From: CAYXTW01 sp964452645
GTDB taxonomy: Bacteria > Zixibacteria > MSB-5A5 > GN15 > PGXB01
Length of the DNA: 64,000 nt
NCBI GenBank assembly: GCA_964452645.1
Contig: CAYVMO010000007.1
Coordinates: 61,074 to 125,073 of the forward strand
Direction: 5' to 3'
In this document: positions 24,094 to 31,707 of the stretch, piece by piece
How positions within the stretch are numbered: position 1 is the stretch's first letter
Layout of the letters: the number at the start of each line of letters is the position of its first letter
Program-made: the position numbers and the translations under genes
Notes under the pieces: model-generated
Told to the model about the DNA's origin: nothing
The model's database searches: none
Seen by the model: only the letters and a program-made list of their open reading frames with translations

Positions 24094-26637
24094 TTAATCT
24101 CTGAAAAAGGCATCAAGTGATTCCGCTACCGACTGCTCGCTTCGCATCTGCGTGTCCAACTGCCGAGTAAATCCAATAAGGCGGCCTATTTCCTGCAAGA
24201 CCTCCAGGGCCTCTTTCTCGGCCAATTTCTTTAACCGGGCAACAACCAGATCGCCGCGTAACGTGACGCGGAAATTGAGTTTCTCCAGGATTTCCTTGAT
24301 AAGCAGCGCCCGCAGTTGCCTTTGCTCGGTCCCGGTGACTCCACCCACGAAGCGGAAATAGACATAGTTGTCATCGACATTTTCGGATACGTAGGTGTCG
24401 ATGACATTGAAATGGTATCCTAATCGAAGGCTGACGTTGGAATAATGATCGGAAATTACCGCCAGGTTTTGGCCCTTATAGGTAACACCTCGATCGGCCA
24501 ACGAGAATCTGGTCAAGCTCGAAACGAGGTCGCCAAAACCGAGTTGGAGCGGGCGGGTGCTCCATACGCCGGGTGAAACCAGGCCGGTTATAAGGGCGTG
24601 CATAGGTGCCGAGAGAATATCTGCGGCGGAAGTTATACTCTTATTCCCGCTATCGGGTGCGAGGCCACCGCCAAGGTCGATTACCCGGAGCCCCAGCGGA
24701 ATCGGAAGTTCGAGTTCTCGTGTTTCGACCCCGCGGAAACGACGTGAAGATATGTTGAGATTTATAAGAATCCTGACCGCCATTTCGTGGCTGAAGCGAA
24801 CGATATCATGATAAGTACGACAGTTTTTTGCGGTAAACTCCGCTGCGGTCGGGTCGATCATATTCAAAGGAGAAACGCGTCGCAATATCTGACGCAGCAT
24901 GTGGTACTCCTTAAGGTCACGATACGCGTCTTCGGCCTCCGCTCGGTAAGCAAGTAGCTCTTTCACTATCCCACGGTAAATTACATTCTCCTCAGCATCG
25001 ACCGTTACCTCCATGCCATCTGTTAATGTCTTTGTGGCATCACCGGTATTTACTATCATCGGCAAGCCGAATTCCCGAGCCACGGTGGCCATGTGGCCGC
25101 TGGGACTTCCGATGTCGGTGATGATGGCAGCGGCCCGTCGAATGATTGACGTCAGCCGGGGTGTCGTATATTTGGTAACGGCAATCGCTCCGATAGGGAA
25201 ATCACCGGGCTCATCATCTTCAATTACCTGGCGGACACGTCCCGCAGCAATGCCCCGCTGCGCCACCAGACCCTGCTTTTTCATCATTACCGGCGTCCTG
25301 GCCAGAACAGCCATGCGGTCAAATGAGCGCTTTGGCGTTTTTGCAGTTATCTTGAGCGGCCGGCATTGAAGAATATAGAGCTTTCCACCTTCGTCAAAAC
25401 ACCATTCAACATCCACAGGGCGTTTGAAATACCGCTCCAGCATGAGAACTCGTTCAGCCAGATCGATTATTTGTTCATTGGTTAAACACGCGGAATTTCT
25501 CAGGTCGTCCGGTACGGGTAAGCTTGTCAATCCCCGTAGCTCGGACGCAACGACACGTTTCGTCTTTCGGCCGATTTGACGTGAAGCTATTTGGGTAGGA
25601 TCCAGACGTGATATTCTGAACAGGTCGGCATCGACCATCCCGCCCACGATTTCAGTTCCTAATCCGAAATCGGCAGAAATAGTCAGGCATTCGGGGAATT
25701 CACCCGAGGGGTCAACCGAGTAGGCTACGCCGGCGGTATAAGCATCAACCATTATCTGAACGCCGACGGCCATCGGAAGTTCTTCCTCCTCAAAGGTTGA
25801 TTCACCCGCATATTCAAAAACGGTGTGCTTGAAACGACTGGCGAGAACGTCGGCATAAATCGATAGAAGGTCTTCTTCGGGGCAATTGAGAAAAGAAGTG
25901 AACTGCCCGGCGAAGCTCCTTCCCGAAGCATCTTCGCCGAAGGCGCTGGAACGGACTGCAAGGCGGAGCTTTTTCGAAAAACGTCTTTTCATTGATTCGA
26001 GATGTTCATTTATCGCTCTGGAAACGTCAGGAGGAATTTTTGAGTTTCCGAATATTTCGCCGACAGTACGATTGTATCGCTCTGTATCGGCGTTAACTTC
26101 GAAATATGATTTGCGTATTCTGTTGATTTCCGGCAGCAGTTTGTTGTATTCCATAAACCGCAGGTAGGCGGCGGTGGAGACAATAAATCCATCAGGGGTC
26201 AGAATTTTAAGACGGTTTTTAATCTCTCCCAAATTGGCATTCTTCCCACCGACCAACTCGACCATATCGGAATTTGCGTCGTCACAGTCGATGACATAGC
26301 TTCCTCCAGGCAGTATGGGATGCCCCAGAAGAATACTGTTCAATTCCTCCTGAATACTCGTATAACGGGAGAACAATTCACGATATCGATTGTCAGCGAT
26401 GACATTCAGGCTGGAGCAAACGATATAAACCGCTCTGGAAAGTTGATCGGTCGTATCTTTGAGAAATTTGATATCGAAAATGTACTCGCCGCCGAGCTTG
26501 TCTTCGAGTTCCGAGATGAGTTCCAGAACCCGGTTGTTGCTTAAAAGGATTTGCTGAAACCGTCCGAACAACTCCCTGAACTGACCTAAATCGGCGGTAT
26601 GATTACGACCGAAAAATCTGGCGATTCTGCGAAACAA
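24094..26637 (-). CDS. PEP-synthase-like phosphotransferase with a non-standard C-terminal region
   Basis: An 847-residue protein. The N-terminal 110 residues are helical. Residues about 115-430 are a PEP/pyruvate-dikinase ATP-binding domain (VELVGGKNANLGEI, LRLAVRSSAFGEDASGRSFAG, VDVEWCFDEGGKLYILQCRP). Residues about 455-560 are the phosphohistidine swivelling domain (GSPSGHMATVAREFGLPMI, with phospho-acceptor H515). The C-terminal barrel that binds PEP/pyruvate in PpsA is absent. Instead about 280 residues of unrecognised sequence follow (RELELPIPLGLRVIDLGGGL, GQNLAVISDHYSNVSLRLGY). This arrangement suggests ATP-driven phosphorylation of some other acceptor. It is last in the operon and may act with the kinase-like protein just upstream. 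Confidence 0.82.
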   Translation of the reverse strand: MFRRIARFFGRNHTADLGQFRELFGRFQQILLSNNRVLELISELEDKLGGEYIFDIKFLKDTTDQLSRAVYIVCSSLNVIADNRYRELFSRYTSIQEELNSILLGHPILPGGSYVIDCDDANSDMVELVGGKNANLGEIKNRLKILTPDGFIVSTAAYLRFMEYNKLLPEINRIRKSYFEVNADTERYNRTVGEIFGNSKIPPDVSRAINEHLESMKRRFSKKLRLAVRSSAFGEDASGRSFAGQFTSFLNCPEEDLLSIYADVLASRFKHTVFEYAGESTFEEEELPMAVGVQIMVDAYTAGVAYSVDPSGEFPECLTISADFGLGTEIVGGMVDADLFRISRLDPTQIASRQIGRKTKRVVASELRGLTSLPVPDDLRNSACLTNEQIIDLAERVLMLERYFKRPVDVEWCFDEGGKLYILQCRPLKITAKTPKRSFDRMAVLARTPVMMKKQGLVAQRGIAAGRVRQVIEDDEPGDFPIGAIAVTKYTTPRLTSIIRRAAAIITDIGSPSGHMATVAREFGLPMIVNTGDATKTLTDGMEVTVDAEENVIYRGIVKELLAYRAEAEDAYRDLKEYHMLRQILRRVSPLNMIDPTAAEFTAKNCRTYHDIVRFSHEMAVRILINLNISSRRFRGVETRELELPIPLGLRVIDLGGGLAPDSGNKSITSAADILSAPMHALITGLVSPGVWSTRPLQLGFGDLVSSLTRFSLADRGVTYKGQNLAVISDHYSNVSLRLGYHFNVIDTYVSENVDDNYVYFRFVGGVTGTEQRQLRALLIKEILEKLNFRVTLRGDLVVARLKKLAEKEALEVLQEIGRLIGFTRQLDTQMRSEQSVAESLDAFFRD

Positions 26638-26660
26638 GATGAGGTTACCTCCTCATTGGT

Positions 26661-27482
26661 TCAATCGACGCCGTAGCCGCGATAGTCAACCTCCACCATA
26701 TTATTGACTCGCACCACATCCGGCACTTTGTCGGCCGTTTCCATGGCGGCATCAAGCAGCTTCCTTGTTTTGACTCTTCCCCGGAGAGTGACAGTGCCCG
26801 CGTCAGCCTGGACCACTAAAAGATCAAGGCGGAGCCGGGGAACGCCCGCCAGTGCCGCTCGCACTCGGCTGGCGGTCAGGAGGTTTTTCATTGCTCCCAC
26901 GGAATCCGGAGTCGTCCGGAATTGGGGTTGATTCACTGCGTGAATGGTCATTTCGCAGACAAATTCGAGGTCAGCACCGCCACCCAGGTTGAATACGACG
27001 TCGTAGAGCTCCGGAGACCGCCAGTCCATGCCATAAAGGAAATTCGTCCATTTAACTCGTTCTTTGTCGACCTCCTCGATATATCTGGCGGCCTCTTTAT
27101 CGGAAAAGCGAAGCTGCTCCATGGCGGCATTAATCCGATACGGTAGCTCGGCGACAAGGCGGAGGCGAAGAACATGCGAAATACCCTGCAATAGAAAATG
27201 CCCGGCGTGCCCATGATAAATCAGATTATCGGCCACAGCGTACTCGCACAGACTGGCCTGTATATAGGCCAGATAGCGTTCTCTTTCAAAACTGAGATTC
27301 CGGAAAAGGGACGGGGATTTCTGGACAGCGTCAAACAACTTACTCGTGGGAACTCCGTAATCATCAGCGGCCTTGATAATAATCTCCCGACTGACGCAGC
27401 GATAGCCCAGCTTCTCGGCCAGCATATCAGCCAGCTTCCTGCCACCGCTCATGGTACCCCGGGAAATGGTTATTATGGCCAT
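26661..27482 (-). CDS. Cytidylate-kinase-like protein fused to a BON domain
   Basis: A 273-residue two-domain protein. Residues 1-190 belong to the cytidylate-kinase-like family (ITISRGTMSGGRKLADMLAE as the modified P-loop, GHAGHFLLQGISHVLRLRLV, and a lid-like RYIEEVDKERVKW). Residues about 205-268 are a BON domain (RVRAALAGVP, VTLRGRVKTRKLLDAAMETA, VNNMVEVDYRG). BON domains usually bind membranes or small ligands in the periplasm, yet there is no signal peptide, so the fusion is probably cytoplasmic. It is 23 bases from the PEP-synthase-like gene. Substrate is unknown. Confidence 0.82.
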   Translation of the reverse strand: MAIITISRGTMSGGRKLADMLAEKLGYRCVSREIIIKAADDYGVPTSKLFDAVQKSPSLFRNLSFERERYLAYIQASLCEYAVADNLIYHGHAGHFLLQGISHVLRLRLVAELPYRINAAMEQLRFSDKEAARYIEEVDKERVKWTNFLYGMDWRSPELYDVVFNLGGGADLEFVCEMTIHAVNQPQFRTTPDSVGAMKNLLTASRVRAALAGVPRLRLDLLVVQADAGTVTLRGRVKTRKLLDAAMETADKVPDVVRVNNMVEVDYRGYGVD

Positions 27483-27511
27483 ATTACTACCTCATGCACC
27501 GGTTGATCGAC

Positions 27512-27898
27512 TCATCCGCCGGCGCTTTGTATCTCCGAAGAGACTCTGTCGATAAGCTCCTTGAGTTGCCTGATTTTGAAGGGTTTTGCCAAAACATCGC
27601 ATACCCCCGCCTGAAACGCGGCTCGTGTCACATCCACCGTTGCGAAACCGGAAATGATGATGACCCTGGTTTTAGGCCATTTTTCTCGCACAAAAGACAA
27701 CAGCTCCATGCCGTCGACCACGGCCATTTTGATGTCGGTTACCACGATATCGAATCCGTGTTTTTCGAGACGCTTTTTGGCAATGATGCTGTCGGTAAAT
27801 GTTTCGACAAGATAACCGTCCTTCTCAAGAGCCGGTTTTAATCGGGTGCATACGACTGCTTCATCATCGACTACCAGTATTTCCAATTGCCTGTCCAT
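27512..27898 (-). CDS. Receiver-only response regulator
   Basis: A 128-residue CheY-like receiver with no output domain. Acidic pocket DDE at 11-13, phospho-acceptor D55 (VVTDIKM), switch residues in IISGFATVD, and K in LAKPFKIRQL. It is most similar in wording to the two other receivers at 30825 and 31262, so all three could take phosphate from the histidine kinase at the head of the operon. It sits between the TIGR02186-like gene and the kinase-like/BON gene. Confidence 0.9.
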   Translation of the reverse strand: MDRQLEILVVDDEAVVCTRLKPALEKDGYLVETFTDSIIAKKRLEKHGFDIVVTDIKMAVVDGMELLSFVREKWPKTRVIIISGFATVDVTRAAFQAGVCDVLAKPFKIRQLKELIDRVSSEIQSAGG

Positions 27899-27936
27899 AC
27901 CAATCCCAGTGCTGGTTTCAGCCGAAGTCCGCCGGC

Positions 27937-28713
27937 CTAACCACGCAACCAGTTGAAAATTACCCCCATCATTATACCAACCACCATACTAACAACTATT
28001 GCCAAAATGCCGTAAACGGCGGCATGGTTTTCAGCCAGGTGTACCATCAGGCGCGCAAGCCCGACGCTCTCCACGGTCAACCGCGCAGTCCCCCGGCCTA
28101 TCGGATCGCCGCCGGCAAAACAATAGAGCATAATATTATACGTTCCGGGAGGTATTGTCGGAGCAATGGGAAGAGTCGTTGACAGTTTCATTTTTCCCGG
28201 TTCGGTTATTTCAAGATCAATCCCAATATCCATTTTATAAGTACCATTATCCGTCTTGAGCTTCAGGAACTCATCGAATTCCGAACCTGTCAAAGGCTTA
28301 TCACTTTCAAATCGTATCTGATTTTGAAGATAGTCACGACCCAATCGCAATTCTCGACGCTTTTCCGGGGGACAGATATCATCCAGTTTATCCGAAGTCG
28401 CCAAAATATATACTGTCGGAACGTTTCGTACCCTGACTCTGGCCACATTCAGCCAAATTCCTGCTACTCGACCCTTTCTGTTGAGCCTAATCTCGTCATT
28501 GCCGGCTTCCATCACCAGTACGGCACCATCACAAGAAGGGATGTCTGCCGAAACACGAACACTGGTCCCGTCGTAAAAAGTACCCACGTTAATCTTATCG
28601 GGAGATATATTCAGCGCGATAATAGTATCACCGGATGCAATATCCTCGCCGAAACTGCCCGTCCCATAAAGCAAACAGACAAGCAGGATCAATCGGAATA
28701 TCCTGAGCATCAC
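27937..28713 (-). CDS. TIGR02186-type (Alph_Pro_TM) transmembrane protein
   Basis: A 258-residue membrane-anchored protein. A signal peptide (LILLVCLLYGTGSFG) is followed by a periplasmic beta-rich region of about 190 residues with INVGTFYDGTSVRVSADIPS, the hallmark opening of this family. One C-terminal helix (GILAIVVSMVVGIMMGVIF) ends in NWLRG. The family is typically encoded beside TauE/SafE permeases, as here, and the start codon overlaps the exporter stop by 4 bases (ATGA). It is likely an accessory of the exporter on the periplasmic side. The molecular role is unknown. Confidence 0.8.
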   Translation of the reverse strand: MMLRIFRLILLVCLLYGTGSFGEDIASGDTIIALNISPDKINVGTFYDGTSVRVSADIPSCDGAVLVMEAGNDEIRLNRKGRVAGIWLNVARVRVRNVPTVYILATSDKLDDICPPEKRRELRLGRDYLQNQIRFESDKPLTGSEFDEFLKLKTDNGTYKMDIGIDLEITEPGKMKLSTTLPIAPTIPPGTYNIMLYCFAGGDPIGRGTARLTVESVGLARLMVHLAENHAAVYGILAIVVSMVVGIMMGVIFNWLRG

Positions 28714-29642
28714 GCACCGCCCCGAAACGAAAGTAATGCGCCGCCCGGCAGTAATATTTCAAAAAGGATTTCCGCCATAACGGCCAGGACGATTACCGCC
28801 AGAATAATTTTCAATTGCTCGGATTTCATGCGATTGCTGATTCTGGCACCCAATTGGGCGCCGGTAGTAGAGCCAATCAGGAGAAACATGGCCAACAGGA
28901 AGTCAACGGTGTGGTTGTAATAAGCCTGCATAAAAGTAACATTGATGCAGGTGAAAACTTCCTGGAAGAGATTAGTTCCTACTACGATATGCATGGGCAT
29001 GCGAAGCATGTACACCATCACCGGGACCATGATGAATCCGCCACCGACACCCAGCAACGCGGAAAGCATACCCACCAATATCCCCAGGATTATCGGCACG
29101 AAAATCGAGATGTCGATTCCCGACCTCTCGAATCGGGTCGAAAAAGGCAGGGCGTCGCAGCAGACAGCGAACCATGATTTTTTACTGAGTTGCACACCTT
29201 CCACCGGCAGCGGTCGACGCCGCAGGTTTCTAAGGCTGTCCTGAAACATGTACGAACCGACGATCCCGAGCAGAATCACATAAGTGATTTTTATGACAGC
29301 GTTAGCATCGCCGGTCGCCCTCAGAAACCTGACCAGCTGAACCCCGAGCGTCCCGCCAACTATTCCTCCGGCTACTAATATCAGTCCCATTTTGAAGTCG
29401 ACGTTTCCCAATCGCCAATGGGCGAACGTGCCTGACGTCGTGGCAGCGACAATCTGATTGGCGTCGGAGGCGGCGGCGACCGTGGGAGAAATACCTATCA
29501 TCATAAGCAGCGGGGTTAACAAAAACCCGCCGCCCACACCAAAGATGCCGGACAGAAAACCAACCGACAGGCCGAGTCCGAGCAGCAATAATATATGCAC
29601 GCTGGCGTTGGCTATCGGAAGATGGATATAGAGACATGGCAT
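28710..29642 (-). CDS. TauE/SafE-family exporter, copy 2
   Basis: A 310-residue inner-membrane permease of the sulfite/organosulfonate/anion exporter family. About eight helices fall in two halves, each with the family glycine-rich signature: GFLSGIFGVGGGFLLTPLLM and GMLSALLGVGGGFIMVPVMV. It has a long hydrophilic loop at about 150-185 with a CC pair. It is the same length as, and roughly three-quarters identical by eye to, the copy at 29819-30751. It starts 3 bases after a small ORF that is coupled to copy 1. Substrate is probably an anion such as sulfite or sulfoacetate, not proven. Confidence 0.85.
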   Translation of the reverse strand: MPCLYIHLPIANASVHILLLLGLGLSVGFLSGIFGVGGGFLLTPLLMMIGISPTVAAASDANQIVAATTSGTFAHWRLGNVDFKMGLILVAGGIVGGTLGVQLVRFLRATGDANAVIKITYVILLGIVGSYMFQDSLRNLRRRPLPVEGVQLSKKSWFAVCCDALPFSTRFERSGIDISIFVPIILGILVGMLSALLGVGGGFIMVPVMVYMLRMPMHIVVGTNLFQEVFTCINVTFMQAYYNHTVDFLLAMFLLIGSTTGAQLGARISNRMKSEQLKIILAVIVLAVMAEILFEILLPGGALLSFRGGA

Positions 29643-29645
29643 AGC

Positions 29646-29819
29646 TTAATCATCGGCTCCATATTGTTGGGTGTGGAAAAAATCTGTCTCGTCCCGGACA
29701 CTTCCATAAACCTGCATTTCCTTATGGGAAAAGCCGAAATTATGATAGGCATGAATCAAAACCATGTCGGTATCCCGCAGAAAATAGCCGGTCCGGTTCA
29801 TTTGCAATCGCCGGGTCAT
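29646..29819 (-). CDS. Unrecognised 57-aa ORF translationally coupled between the two exporters
   Basis: The ATG (29819-29817) overlaps the stop of exporter copy 1 as ATGA, and the TAA at 29648-29646 lies 3 bases before the ATG of exporter copy 2. The product begins MTRRLQMNRTGYFLRDTDMV and ends QQYGADD. It is soluble, mixed in composition and not low-complexity. The strict start/stop spacing is the main evidence for translation. I recognise no family; it could be a small accessory of the exporters or a remnant of the event that duplicated them. Confidence 0.5.
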   Translation of the reverse strand: MTRRLQMNRTGYFLRDTDMVLIHAYHNFGFSHKEMQVYGSVRDETDFFHTQQYGADD

Positions 29820-30751
29820 CAAAGACCTCCCGGGTACGACAGCAATGTATCCGGTCGCAAGAGCAGATCCAGCGCCATCTTCACCATGACCAAAAGTACT
29901 ATAGAGGCAAGGAAAATTTTAAGCTGATCGGCTTTCATTCGATAGCCCATTCTGGCGCCCAGTTGAGCGCCCACCGAGGAACCAATTAAAAGAAAGACGG
30001 CCAGAAGGATATCCACGGTATGATTGTAATATGACTGCATAAATGTGACAATGATACAAGTGAAAAGCACCTGGAAAAGGCTGGTTCCTACAACGGCATG
30101 CATCGGCATGCGCAGCATATACACCATCACCGGTACCATAATAAAGCCGCCTCCGACCCCCATTAAGGCTGATAATACGCCGACGACGGTCCCCAGAATC
30201 AATGGTATGAAAATCGAGAGAGTTATGCCGGATTTCTCGAACCGTATCACCAATGGCAGGGCACTGCAGCAGTTGGCAAACCAGGATTTCTTATGCGGTT
30301 TTAAACCCGTACTTTGAAAAGGGTGCGGCCGAAGATTCCTGAGGCTCTCCTGAAACATGTACGATCCGATGATACCCAACATAACGACGTAGGTGATTTT
30401 TATGACAAAATCGGCATTGCCGGCCGCTCTGAGAATTTTAATAAGCTGGACACCAGCTGTGCCGCCGATTACTCCCCCGGCGACCAGCAAAATTCCCATC
30501 TTGAAATCGACATTTCCCAGTCGCCAGTGCGCCAGCGTGCCGGACGTGGATGCGGCCACGATTTGATTCGCATCGGACGCCGCGGCAACGGTGGGAGGAA
30601 TGCCGATCATCATCAGGAGTGGCGTTAGAAGGAAGCCGCCACCGACCCCAAAAAGGCCCGACAAAAACCCTACCGTTAAACCGAGACCAAGAAGCATAAG
30701 TATTTGCACGCTGACATTTGCAATCGGAAGATGAATATAAAAATCCGGCAT
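29819..30751 (-). CDS. TauE/SafE-family exporter, copy 1
   Basis: A 310-residue permease with GFLSGLFGVGGGFLLTPLLM and GVLSALMGVGGGFIMVPVMV signatures and about eight helices. It is near-identical in length and order to copy 2; both start with M-P-x-x-Y-I-H-L-P-I-A-N. The most divergent parts are the central loop and the extreme C-terminus. A weak AGGA lies upstream of the ATG. The stop codon overlaps the start of the 57-residue ORF. Confidence 0.85.
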   Translation of the reverse strand: MPDFYIHLPIANVSVQILMLLGLGLTVGFLSGLFGVGGGFLLTPLLMMIGIPPTVAAASDANQIVAASTSGTLAHWRLGNVDFKMGILLVAGGVIGGTAGVQLIKILRAAGNADFVIKITYVVMLGIIGSYMFQESLRNLRPHPFQSTGLKPHKKSWFANCCSALPLVIRFEKSGITLSIFIPLILGTVVGVLSALMGVGGGFIMVPVMVYMLRMPMHAVVGTSLFQVLFTCIIVTFMQSYYNHTVDILLAVFLLIGSSVGAQLGARMGYRMKADQLKIFLASIVLLVMVKMALDLLLRPDTLLSYPGGL

Positions 30752-30824
30752 TTTTTCTTACTTATTCCTGACAGATATCAATCATATGGTTTTCTTCTAC
30801 GGACAAACCTAATTTTGACGGTTA

Positions 30825-31208
30825 TCAATCGGATTCATTATCTTTTGCCGATAGCTCCAGGAGCGTAGTTTTCAATTGGCTCATCTTGAACGGTTTGGCG
30901 ATAAACATTACGGCGCCGCTCTTTAATGCCTCTTCGGCCGTCGCCGCGGTGGCAAACCCGGTGATCACCACCGATTTAATGCCGGGACATAACTCCCTGG
31001 CTTCTTTAAGTACCGCCATCCCATCGGGGCCGCTCATTTTTAGATCTGTTACCAAAATATCATACCTTCCTGTCGGCAGTACATCCAGAGCGTCCCGGCT
31101 CGACGAAAATGCGTCCACGGCAAATCCGGCTCGCTCCAGTGATGCTTTCAACCGTTCGCCGACAATCGGTTCATCATCAATCACAATAATTTTGGTTTTC
31201 CTCTTCAA
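30825..31208 (-). CDS. Receiver-only response regulator
   Basis: A 127-residue receiver domain: IVIDDEPIVGERL, phospho-acceptor D55 (LVTDLKM), VVITGFATAAT, and K in IAKPFKMSQL. There is no output domain. It sits between another receiver gene and the exporter pair. The shared wording with the receiver at 27512 (TDxKM, GFAT, AKPFK) suggests a common ancestor and perhaps a phosphorelay. Confidence 0.9.
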   Translation of the reverse strand: MKRKTKIIVIDDEPIVGERLKASLERAGFAVDAFSSSRDALDVLPTGRYDILVTDLKMSGPDGMAVLKEARELCPGIKSVVITGFATAATAEEALKSGAVMFIAKPFKMSQLKTTLLELSAKDNESD

Positions 31209-31261
31209 CTTAATTACCCGACCAGCCGGTAGAATTCATCTCCCGCCGCTTTGCCGTCTCC

Positions 31262-31651
31262 TTACCTGGAATGTTTTCTTGCTTTGGCTGCAGCCTTCGC
31301 TATTTTTTTATAGACATCTTCTACTTTGAACGGCTTATGTATATAGTCGAACGCACCAACCGTCTCGGCCGTACGATAGGTCTCGAATGAGCCGTACCCT
31401 GTAATCAAAATAACTTCGGAGGCAGGTGCTTCTTTTTTCACCGCGACCAGAATGTCGATACCGGTCGGACCTTCCATCTTGATATCGGTTACGATAACGT
31501 CAAAGGTTTTCTCCTTGAGTCTGTCGATCGCATCCCGCGAAACCGTAAATGTCTCGACCGACATCTGCTTTTTCTCCAGATAATCCCGAAGTCTCTCGCA
31601 GACAATCGATTCGTCATCGACAATCAGAACCTCAGCTTTCTTGCTCATCAC
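31262..31651 (-). CDS. Receiver-only response regulator
   Basis: A 129-residue receiver: VLIVDDESIVCERL, phospho-acceptor D56 (IVTDIKM), LITGYGSFET, and K in IHKPFKVEDV. It has a basic C-terminal tail (KAAAKARKHSR) and no output domain. It lies directly downstream of the histidine kinase and is the most likely first phosphate acceptor. Confidence 0.9.
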   Translation of the reverse strand: MMSKKAEVLIVDDESIVCERLRDYLEKKQMSVETFTVSRDAIDRLKEKTFDVIVTDIKMEGPTGIDILVAVKKEAPASEVILITGYGSFETYRTAETVGAFDYIHKPFKVEDVYKKIAKAAAKARKHSR

Positions 31652-31707
31652 CTGTTCCCCTATTTATGTCCGAACGTAACCTCTTTCATAGTTGATTTAC
31701 GTATCTT

